Position numbers and translations under genes: made by a program
In this document: positions 8,241-15,136 of the stretch, one piece after another
Numbering within the stretch: the stretch's first letter is position 1
Layout: each line of letters begins with the position of its first letter
NCBI GenBank assembly: GCA_009379845.1
Contig: WHSZ01000001.1
Span: 247,237-311,236, forward strand
Length of the DNA stretch: 64,000 nucleotides
DNA from: Pseudonocardiaceae bacterium
GTDB taxonomy: Bacteria; Actinomycetota; Actinomycetes; Mycobacteriales; Pseudonocardiaceae
Direction of reading: 5' to 3'
The notes under the pieces: model-generated
Databases searched by the model: none
What the model was told of the DNA's origin: nothing
The model's input: the letters and a program-made list of their open reading frames with translations, nothing else

Positions 8241-8789
8241 ATGCGACAAGAGTCCATGCGACGGGAAACGAGCGGTCCGCGCGCGATCGCCGATCGGCTG
8301 CACGCCGCCGCCCTCGGGCTGGCCGCGGTCACGCTGATCGCGATCACGGTGATCGTGCTGGCCGGGGTGTTCTCCCGGCACGTGCTGAACCGGCCGATTC
8401 CCGGAAGCAACGAGCTGATCGGCAGTTGCTTGATGATCGCCCTCGTGTACCTCTCGATGTCCTCGGCCGACCACATCCGGATCACCGTGTTCGTCAAACG
8501 CCTGCCGCCTCGGCTGCGCGCCGGGATCGATACGGCGGTGCTCTTCGTGTGTTTCGTGGCGTTGCTGGTCTCCGCGTACGCCGCGCTCGGTGCGGCGATC
8601 GAATCCTTCGTGACCAACGAGGCCACGGTCGGCCTGTGGACCTTCGACATCTACCCCTACCGGATCGTGATCCTGCTTGGGCTCTTGCTGCTTGCCATGC
8701 GAATCGTCGAGAAGGGCCGGGCATGGCTGAGCTCCGAAACGGTCGAGGCCGTCGAGCAGGATGAGACGGCCGGCTCAAGGGAGGGATGA
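8241..8789 (+). CDS. dctQ: TRAP transporter small permease (DctQ)
   Basis: A 182-residue membrane protein with four hydrophobic segments (about residues 26-46, 58-75, 96-116 and 140-158) and the DctQ landmarks GVFSRHVLNRPIPGSNELIG and DHIRITVF. It starts at the ATG at 8241 behind GAGAGGA. DctQ links the binding protein to the large permease. It lies 48 bases after dctP, and dctM follows after 3 bases. Confidence 0.9.
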   Translation: MRQESMRRETSGPRAIADRLHAAALGLAAVTLIAITVIVLAGVFSRHVLNRPIPGSNELIGSCLMIALVYLSMSSADHIRITVFVKRLPPRLRAGIDTAVLFVCFVALLVSAYAALGAAIESFVTNEATVGLWTFDIYPYRIVILLGLLLLAMRIVEKGRAWLSSETVEAVEQDETAGSREG

Positions 8790-8792
8790 GTC

Positions 8793-10094
8793 ATGACCCT
8801 CGGCATTCTGGCCGGCCTCATCGGACTCGTCGGGTTGCTCGTCGCGGGCACTCCGGTCGGCCTGGCCATGCTGATCTCCGGGTTGCTCGGCATCGTGCTC
8901 GGCTTCGGCCCGGAAGCGGCGTTCATGTATCTGTCCACATCGCTGTACCGGGAAGGCGCGAACTTCGTGCTGCTGGCCATCCCGCTGTTCGTGTTCATGG
9001 GTGCGCTCGGCAGCCACGGCCGGCTGTGGGAGCGGTTGTTCCGGTGCGTCTACACCGTTGTCGGCCGGGTCAAGGGCGGTCTGGCGATGGCCATGGTCGG
9101 CGCGGGCGCGTTGCTCGGGGCCGCATCCGGCTCGTCAACGGGTAACGCCGCCGCGCTCGGCAAGGTGGCGATCGCCGAGGCGGAGCGGTACGGCTACCAG
9201 AAGCGCACCACGTTGGCCTGTATCGCGTCGTCGGCCACCGCGGCGGTGATGATCCCGCCGAGCATCACCCTGATCGTCTACGCACTGCTGACCGAAACCT
9301 CGGTGGCCCGGCTGTTCGCGGCCGGCGTGGTGCCCGGTATCGCCTCCGCCGCGGTGCTGATGGGCACCATCGCGGTCATCGCCCGCAAGCGCCCCGACGA
9401 CCTGCCGAGCGGCCCGCGATTCGCGCTCGCCGAGCAGGGCCGCGCGACGTTGCGTGCGACACCGATCATCGCGGTGATCCTGCTGGTGATCGGCGGCATC
9501 TACGTGGGCCTGTACACCCCGACCGAGGCCGCGGCCGTTGGCGTGCTCGGCGTCGGGCTCATCGGCGTGGTCATTGGGCGGTTGCGTTTCCCTGAACTGT
9601 TCTCCGCTGCCAAGGAGGCGGCGCGCACCACGTCGATGATCTTCCTGATCATTGTCGGGGCGTTCGTGTTCGGCCGGTTCATGTCCGCAACCGAGATCCC
9701 GCAGATGTTCGTCGACGCGGTGGGGCAGCTGCCGGTCAACCCGTACGTCACGCTGATCATCCTGCTCGCCGTGTACATCGTGCTCGGCGCGTTCATGGAT
9801 CAGCTCGCGATTCAGGTGCTGACCCTGCCGATCGTGTTCCCGCTCATCGAGTCGTTCGAGTTCGACCCGTACTGGTTCGCGATCATCTTCGTCAAGACCG
9901 TCGAGATCGGACTGATCACGCCGCCCCTCGGGCTGAACGTCTACGTGGTCAGCGGGGTGGCGAAAGTTCCGGTTGAAGAGGGATTCGCCGGTATCAAGCC
10001 GTTCCTGATCGCCGACGTGGTGCTGCTCGCGTTGCTGGTGTCGTTCCCGGACCTCTCGTTGTGGTTGCCGACGCTCCTGCTCGGCGAGGAATAG
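8793..10094 (+). CDS. dctM: TRAP transporter large permease (DctM)
   Basis: A 433-residue polytopic protein with about twelve hydrophobic helices, the usual size for DctM. Family motifs include PLFVFMGAL, ASGSSTGNAAALGKVAIAEA, MIPPSITLIVYALLTETSVARLFAAGVVPG, YTPTEAAAVGV and VEIGLITPPLGLNVYVVSGVA. It forms the substrate path and couples transport to sodium. The gene ends at a strong inverted repeat shared with the convergent ltp2 gene. TRAP systems are less usual in this order of actinobacteria than ABC or MFS importers. Confidence 0.94.
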   Translation: MTLGILAGLIGLVGLLVAGTPVGLAMLISGLLGIVLGFGPEAAFMYLSTSLYREGANFVLLAIPLFVFMGALGSHGRLWERLFRCVYTVVGRVKGGLAMAMVGAGALLGAASGSSTGNAAALGKVAIAEAERYGYQKRTTLACIASSATAAVMIPPSITLIVYALLTETSVARLFAAGVVPGIASAAVLMGTIAVIARKRPDDLPSGPRFALAEQGRATLRATPIIAVILLVIGGIYVGLYTPTEAAAVGVLGVGLIGVVIGRLRFPELFSAAKEAARTTSMIFLIIVGAFVFGRFMSATEIPQMFVDAVGQLPVNPYVTLIILLAVYIVLGAFMDQLAIQVLTLPIVFPLIESFEFDPYWFAIIFVKTVEIGLITPPLGLNVYVVSGVAKVPVEEGFAGIKPFLIADVVLLALLVSFPDLSLWLPTLLLGEE

Positions 10095-10096
10095 GT

Positions 10097-10138
10097 CGTG
10101 AGTCTTTTCGGGTGCTATAACCCCTGAAAAGACTCACG
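10097..10138. terminator. bidirectional terminator between dctM and ltp2
   Basis: Two perfect 13-base arms, CGTGAGTCTTTTC (10097-10109) and its complement (10126-10138), flank a 16-base interior that itself holds GGGT/ACCC. The arm ends give T-rich stretches on both strands. It sits exactly between converging genes and overlaps the ltp2 stop codon. It would also fold as an extended hairpin in either transcript. Confidence 0.8.
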
Positions 10139-11309
10139 AGCGCGCCAGCACGAGGCCGCTGGTTGGCACGCCGGTGCCGGCCGTGACCACCACGTGCTCG
10201 GTGTCCTCGAGCTGGTTCACCGCGCTACCGCGGATCTGGCGCACGGCCTCGGCGATGCCGTTCATGCCGTGGATGTAGGCCTCACCCAGCTGGCCGCCGT
10301 GCGGGTTCAGCGGTAGCCGGCCGTCCAGCCCGATGGTGCCGTCCGCGACGAACTCGCGCGCCTGGCCGCGTTCGCAGAACCCCAGTTCTTCCAGCTGCAC
10401 CAACACGAACGGGGTGAAGTGGTCGTACAGGATGCCCAGCCGGACATCCTGTGGCCCGACCCCGGCCTGGCGCCACAGCTGCCGTGCCACCACGCCCATC
10501 TCGGGCAGGCCGGTCAGATCGTCGCGGTAGTAGCTGTTCATCACGAACTGATCCGGACCGCTACCCTGCGCCGCCGCAGCGATCACCGCAGGCGGGTGCG
10601 GCAGGTCTCGGGCCCGCTCGGCGCTGGTCACCACGATCGCCACCCCGCCGTCACTCTCCTGGCAGCAGTCCAGCAGGTGCAGCGGTTCCGCGATCCAGCG
10701 AGAAGCCTGGTGCTCCTCGAGCGTGATCGGGCGCTGGTAGAACCACGCGTTCGGGTTGCTGGCGGCGTGCCGGCGCATGGTCACCGCGACCCGCCCGAAA
10801 TCCTCGGTCGTCGCGCCGTACTCGTGCATGTAACGCCGAGCGAACATGGCCACGGTGGCGGCCGGGGTGGCCAAGCCCATCGGGTAATGCCAGCCGTTAT
10901 CCAAGCCGGTGGAGGTCGGCTGCCGCGCCGCCGCGGTCTGCACCCGGCCGAACCGTTGCCCGGAGCGCTCGTTGAACGCGCGGTAGCACACCACCACCTC
11001 GGCCATCCCGGTGGCGATCGCCATGGCGGCCTGCTGCACGGTCGCGCAAGCCGCCCCACCGCCGAAGTTGATCCGGCTGAAGAAGCTCAACGCGGGAACG
11101 CCGAGCTCCCTCGCCACCGCGATTTCCGAGTTGGCGTCCATGGTGAACGTGACCATTCCATCCACATCGGATGGATCGAGGCCGGCGTCGGCAAGCGCGG
11201 CGCGTACCGATTCGGCGGCGAGCTGCAACTCGCTGCGACCGGAATCCTTGGAGAACTCGGTCGCGCCGATACCGGCGATCGCGGCCGCCCCGGACAGCGA
11301 TCCGGTCAT
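10134..11309 (-). CDS. ltp2: Ltp2-like steroid side-chain retro-aldolase
   Basis: A 391-residue thiolase-fold protein that follows the remembered Ltp2 sequence closely: GIGATEFSKDSGRSEL, GGGAACATVQ, RAFNERSG, SRWIAEPLHLLDCCQE, AAAQGSGPDQ, NPHGGQLGEAYIHGMNG and VTAGTGVPTSGL. The two tyrosines reported as essential in Ltp2 fall here at Tyr295 (LYDHFTP) and Tyr345 (GEAYIHG). Ltp2 cleaves 17-hydroxy-3-oxo-4-pregnene-20-carboxyl-CoA to androstenedione and propionyl-CoA, and needs the DUF35 half of ChsH2. The ATG at 11309 overlaps the chsH1 stop by ATGA. It is the last gene of the five-gene module. Confidence 0.93.
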   Translation of the reverse strand: MTGSLSGAAAIAGIGATEFSKDSGRSELQLAAESVRAALADAGLDPSDVDGMVTFTMDANSEIAVARELGVPALSFFSRINFGGGAACATVQQAAMAIATGMAEVVVCYRAFNERSGQRFGRVQTAAARQPTSTGLDNGWHYPMGLATPAATVAMFARRYMHEYGATTEDFGRVAVTMRRHAASNPNAWFYQRPITLEEHQASRWIAEPLHLLDCCQESDGGVAIVVTSAERARDLPHPPAVIAAAAQGSGPDQFVMNSYYRDDLTGLPEMGVVARQLWRQAGVGPQDVRLGILYDHFTPFVLVQLEELGFCERGQAREFVADGTIGLDGRLPLNPHGGQLGEAYIHGMNGIAEAVRQIRGSAVNQLEDTEHVVVTAGTGVPTSGLVLARS

Positions 11310-11758
11310 GGCGCCACCTCCCCTGGCAACTTCCCCGGTAGCGCGATCCGGACGGTGCCGGTGACGTGTTCGCCCGCTCCGCAGGCGCCCACCACCTCGA
11401 CGACGAACCGGTCCTCCCCGCCTTCGGTGATCCGCTCGCTCACCCGGCCGGTGAACGTCAGCGTGTCGTAGGCGTGGCACGGCACGCCGAGCCGGATCGC
11501 CACCCCACGTACCAGCGCATCCGGTCCGGCCCAGGCGGTGACGAACCGCTGTACCAGTCCGGTCGTTGTCAGGATGTTCAGAAAGATGTCCTTGGAACCG
11601 CCAGCCACCGCGGAATCCCTGTCGTGGTGCACGTCCTGGAAATCCCGAGTCGCGATCGCGGTGCTCACCACGAACGTCGGTGTCACCTCGATAGCCAGCT
11701 CCGGCAACGCGGAGCCGATCTCCACTTCGCTGGCCAGCAACGTAGCCGGCATCCTCAC
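11306..11758 (-). CDS. chsH1: MaoC-like hydratase subunit (ChsH1-like)
   Basis: A 150-residue hot-dog-fold protein, about 20 residues longer than mycobacterial ChsH1 at the ends. The hydratase-2 motif is FQDVHHDRDSA (about residues 40-50), with the catalytic aspartate and histidine, followed by GSKDIFLNILTTTGLVQRFVT, a stretch typical of ChsH1. With ChsH2 it forms the hydratase that adds water to 3-oxo-4,17-pregnadiene-20-carboxyl-CoA. It overlaps chsH2 upstream and ltp2 downstream by four bases on each side. Confidence 0.9.
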   Translation of the reverse strand: MRMPATLLASEVEIGSALPELAIEVTPTFVVSTAIATRDFQDVHHDRDSAVAGGSKDIFLNILTTTGLVQRFVTAWAGPDALVRGVAIRLGVPCHAYDTLTFTGRVSERITEGGEDRFVVEVVGACGAGEHVTGTVRIALPGKLPGEVAP

Positions 11759-12723
11759 CGTCCGCTCCCTTCGGTGCGTGGCCGCCAGGTGGGCATGGTC
11801 AGTTCGTCGTCCACCCGCACGAAAGCCACTTCCACCGGCAGTCCAATGTGTACTTCCTCGGGTGCGATTCCGGTCAGCTCCCCCAACATCCGCGGGCCCT
11901 CGTCCAGCTCCACGAGTGCGACCACGTACGGCAGCGCCTTCCCCGGCATCGGCGGGTGATGGTGCACGACGTAGCTGTACACCTCACCGAGCCCGTGGGA
12001 AACCAGGAACTTCGGATTGGTCGCGCCGCACTCGGGGCACATCGGTCCCGGCGGGTGCCGCATCAGACCACAGCCGCCGCACCGCTGGATCCGCAGCTCT
12101 CCGATTGACGTGCCTTCCCAGAAGTACGCGGTGTCCTTGCCGATCACCGGGCGGATCACGGGTTCGCTCGACGTGCCTGACTCGGCTGTGGTCGGCGAAG
12201 CCGGCTCCTCGGGGCGCCGCGACGGCCGGAACTTCAGCACCCGGAACAGCATCTCGGCGACCGGTTCGTCGCCGACGTACCAGGTGTTGCTCGTGGTGAC
12301 GAAGTAGCCCTCGCCGAGCGCGGTATTCTTCGGCCCTACCACGTTCTCCAGCCGGGCGCTGACCGTCACCTGCTCGCCGTGCAGGAGGTAGCGGTGGTAG
12401 GTCTGCTCGCAGTTGGTCGCGACCACCGAGGTGAACCCGGCGTCCTCCAGCACCTTGGTCATCACGCCGAGCGGGTCGTCGGCCGCCCGCTGGCCGTGCA
12501 AGCCCCGCATGGTCCACACCTGCGCCATCGCAGGCGGCGCGACGAGTCCGTTGTGGACGGAACGGGCGGCGCGGTCCGGATCGGTGTACACCGGGTTGGC
12601 ATCCCCCATCGCCTCGACCCAGTTGTTGATCATCGGGCGGTTCACCGGGTCTCGTGCCGGTGTACGCACGCTCTCGCCGGCGGCGGCGATTCGCCTTGCC
12701 GTCTCGGTGATCGGGTCGCTCAC
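11755..12723 (-). CDS. chsH2: MaoC/DUF35 fusion protein (ChsH2-like)
   Basis: A 322-residue two-domain protein. Residues about 15-165 form a MaoC-like hot-dog (MINNWVEAMGDANPVYTD; APPAMAQVWTMRG) and residues about 200-315 a DUF35 domain with a zinc ribbon (CGGCGLMRHPPGPMCPEC) and an OB-fold. ChsH2 supplies half of the hydratase with ChsH1 and the partner domain that activates Ltp2, possibly passing the hydrated product on directly. I prefer the GTG at 12723, four bases after AGGAGGG, to the GTG at 12738, which overlaps the chsE2 stop. Confidence 0.92.
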   Translation of the reverse strand: MSDPITETARRIAAAGESVRTPARDPVNRPMINNWVEAMGDANPVYTDPDRAARSVHNGLVAPPAMAQVWTMRGLHGQRAADDPLGVMTKVLEDAGFTSVVATNCEQTYHRYLLHGEQVTVSARLENVVGPKNTALGEGYFVTTSNTWYVGDEPVAEMLFRVLKFRPSRRPEEPASPTTAESGTSSEPVIRPVIGKDTAYFWEGTSIGELRIQRCGGCGLMRHPPGPMCPECGATNPKFLVSHGLGEVYSYVVHHHPPMPGKALPYVVALVELDEGPRMLGELTGIAPEEVHIGLPVEVAFVRVDDELTMPTWRPRTEGSGR

Positions 12724-12734
12724 CTGCCCTCCTC

Positions 12735-13901
12735 TCACCGCGGCACCCGCGGCAGTCCGAGCCCGAGCTTGGCGATCAGCTCGCGCTGGATCTCGTTCAC
12801 CCCACCGCCAAAGGTGATCGTGAGGTTCCGTTTGGCCTGAATGTCCAGCCAGCGCGCCAGTTTCTCGGTGTCCGGATCGGACGGATCGCCGTGCAGGGCC
12901 ACGATTTCCTCTAGCTCCCTGCCGATGCGCTGCACCCGTTCGGACGCGAAGACCTTGGTCGCGGACGCGTCCGCGACGTCCACCGGACCGTCGTGCCCTG
13001 CGACCTGCCAGTTCAGCAGTTCATTGATCCGCAGGCAGGCGTGGGTGCGCGCCAGCGCCCTTCGGACGTCCGGTTTGGACAGTAGCGGTTCGCCATCCGG
13101 CGTGCGGCGGACGGCCGCCCAGCCGTGCACCCGGTCGAACAGCGCGGCGATGCGCCCGGCAGGGCCGAGCATCACGCGCTCGTGGTTGAGCTGCGTGGTG
13201 ATCAGCCGCCAGCCGTCGTTCTCCTGCCCCACTCGCATTCGGACCGGAACGCGAACATCCGAGAAGTACGTGGCGTTGACGTGATGCGCACCGTCGCAGG
13301 TGATGATCGGGGTCCAGGAGAACCCCGGGTCGCTGGTGTCCACGATCAGGATGGAGATGCCCTTGTGGCGGGGCGCCTGCTGATCCGTGCGGCACGCTAG
13401 CCAGATGTAGTCCGCGTCGTGCGCACCGGTCGTGAAGATCTTCTGCCCGTTGACGACGTAGTCGTCGCCGTCCCGGACCGCCTTGGTGCGCAGCGCGGCG
13501 AGATCGGTGCCGGCATCCGGCTCGGTGTAGCCGATCGCGAAGTGGATCTCCCCGGCCAGGATCCTCGGCAGGAAGAACTCCTGCTGCTCCCTGGTTCCGT
13601 GTTCCTGCAGGGTCGGTCCCACGGTCTGCAACGTGACGTACGGCAGCGGCACGTCGGCCCTGGACGCCTCGTTCACGAAGATCTGCTGTTCCAGCTGGCC
13701 GAAGCCATGGCCACCGAATTCGGTTGGCCAGCCGACACCGAGCCAGCCGTCCCGGCCAAGCCTGCGCACCAGTTCGCGGTACACCGCGCCATGCCGTTCG
13801 GTGAGCATCTCCGCGCGCTCGGCCTCGGTGAGCACCGATCCGAAGTAGCGGCGCAGTTCGGCCCGCAGTTCTCGCTGCTCGGCGCTGAGCTCGATGTCCA
13901 T
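12735..13901 (-). CDS. chsE2: acyl-CoA dehydrogenase, FadE29/ChsE2-like
   Basis: A 388-residue acyl-CoA dehydrogenase of normal length that follows M. tuberculosis FadE29 from memory almost throughout: VGWPTEFGGHGFG, ADVPLPYVTLQTVGPTLQ, AIGYTEPDAGTDLA, GAHDADYIWLACRTD, WRLITTQLNHERVMLGPAGR and TFGGGVNEIQRE. In the steroid pathway ChsE1 and ChsE2 form an alpha2beta2 FAD enzyme that desaturates the three-carbon side chain of 3-oxo-4-pregnene-20-carboxyl-CoA. The ATG at 13901 shares one base with the stop of chsE1 (TGATG). Confidence 0.94.
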   Translation of the reverse strand: MDIELSAEQRELRAELRRYFGSVLTEAERAEMLTERHGAVYRELVRRLGRDGWLGVGWPTEFGGHGFGQLEQQIFVNEASRADVPLPYVTLQTVGPTLQEHGTREQQEFFLPRILAGEIHFAIGYTEPDAGTDLAALRTKAVRDGDDYVVNGQKIFTTGAHDADYIWLACRTDQQAPRHKGISILIVDTSDPGFSWTPIITCDGAHHVNATYFSDVRVPVRMRVGQENDGWRLITTQLNHERVMLGPAGRIAALFDRVHGWAAVRRTPDGEPLLSKPDVRRALARTHACLRINELLNWQVAGHDGPVDVADASATKVFASERVQRIGRELEEIVALHGDPSDPDTEKLARWLDIQAKRNLTITFGGGVNEIQRELIAKLGLGLPRVPR

Positions 13902-15031
13902 CAGCTTTGCCCCGCCTCCGCGCCCGCGACGTCCAGGCCGAGTCGATCGAGACGGTGCTCCGTGCCGCCAAGTAGCCGGCCGAGATCCTTGACGACCGCG
14001 TAGTACCGATGCATCGGGTAGCTGATGTCGACGCCGATCCCGCCGTGCAGGTGGTGACAGGTGTGCATGGCCACCGGGACCTCCTCGGTGAGCCAGTAGG
14101 CGGCGACGTTCAGATCGTCCGGATCCTCGTGGCCGGCGCCGAGCCGCCAGCATGCCGAGGACGTGGCGAGATGCAGCGCCCGCGCGCAGCTGTAGACCTC
14201 CGCGATCTGTTGTGCCACGGCTTGGAACGTGGCCAACGGTTTACCGAACTGCTCGCGGGTGCGCAGGTGCTCCGCGGTGAGCTCGAGGGTCGCGGCGAGC
14301 GCCCCGTCCGCGCTCGCGCAGGCACCGGCCACGGCGAGCCGGGACAACTCGGCCACCGCGACCCCGTCGCTGCCGCCGCCGAGCAACTCGCTCGCCGGGA
14401 TCCGGACGTCGTCCAGTCGCACGGTGAACTCCGGCGCCCCGGACGAGCTGGGGGTACGCACCATGGACACCCCGTCCGCGGTCGGGTCGAGCAGCAGCAC
14501 ACCGCGCCCGTCGCCGACGATCCGCACGGGCAGCAGGACGCGGTGTGCCGACTCGGCGTGCGGCACACCGACTTTCGTGCCGGAGACCACCAGCTCCGCA
14601 CCGTTCCGGGTGGCGCTGGTACGGCAGGCCACCGGGTCGGCTATGGACGGTTCGCGTAGCGCGGCGGTGTATACCCGCGCGCCGGAGGCCACCTCCGGCA
14701 GCAGTTCCGCCCGTTGCTCCTCGGTGCCGAGTCGCGTGACCGGCAGCACCCCCATCGCCAGGGTGGCCAGCGCGGGCAGCGGTGCGGCGTGCCGGCCGAC
14801 CGCGGAGAGCACCAGCGCGGTTTCCATCACGCCGAGCCCCTCGCCACCGAGCCAGTCGGGTACCGCGAGGGACAGCAATCCGGCCTGCCCCAAGGCTTTC
14901 CACGCGGTGTCGGAGTAGCCGAGCTCGCTGCCGTACGCCTCGGCCGTCCGATCGGCATCCAGCTCGCGGGCGAGCACGCCGGCGGCCAGTTCGGCGATGG
15001 AGCGCTGCGTGTCATCGAGGCTGAAATCCAC
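13901..15031 (-). CDS. chsE1: acyl-CoA dehydrogenase, FadE28/ChsE1-like
   Basis: A 376-residue acyl-CoA dehydrogenase, lead gene of the module. It has the FadE28 features PDWLGGEGLGV, EVGRHxA-like LSAVGRHAAPLPALATL, SGTKVGVPHAESA, TREQFGKPLATFQAVAQQIAEVY and HHLHGGIGVDISYPMHRYY. In the characterised pair the two subunits are unlike and only the heterotetramer is active, which the one-base overlap with chsE2 favours. A perfect KstR operator lies 29 bases upstream of the start, in the 105-base gap to the fadE34-like gene. Confidence 0.93.
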   Translation of the reverse strand: MDFSLDDTQRSIAELAAGVLARELDADRTAEAYGSELGYSDTAWKALGQAGLLSLAVPDWLGGEGLGVMETALVLSAVGRHAAPLPALATLAMGVLPVTRLGTEEQRAELLPEVASGARVYTAALREPSIADPVACRTSATRNGAELVVSGTKVGVPHAESAHRVLLPVRIVGDGRGVLLLDPTADGVSMVRTPSSSGAPEFTVRLDDVRIPASELLGGGSDGVAVAELSRLAVAGACASADGALAATLELTAEHLRTREQFGKPLATFQAVAQQIAEVYSCARALHLATSSACWRLGAGHEDPDDLNVAAYWLTEEVPVAMHTCHHLHGGIGVDISYPMHRYYAVVKDLGRLLGGTEHRLDRLGLDVAGAEAGQS

Positions 15032-15059
15032 CGGTGCTCCTAGGGTCGCCGCGCCGTAC

Positions 15060-15073
15060 TGAAACTTGTTCTA
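15060..15073. promoter_or_regulatory. KstR operator upstream of chsE1
   Basis: TGAAACTTGTTCTA fits the KstR consensus TnnAACnnGTTnnA at every defined position. It lies 29 bases before the chsE1 start, where a repressor would block the promoter of the side-chain module. The consensus is from mycobacterial work; binding here is inferred. Confidence 0.85.
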
Positions 15074-15136
15074 GTGTGATCGAAGCCCGGAACCCGCCGC
15101 AAGCCGCGGCGCTACCGTGCCCGGAACCGGGGGTGA

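Noticed and set aside
7140..10094. Whether the TRAP genes could be KstR-controlled steroid importers
   Set aside because: No KstR operator is visible in their promoter, and known actinobacterial steroid uptake uses Mce4 or MFS carriers. Kept only as an open possibility.
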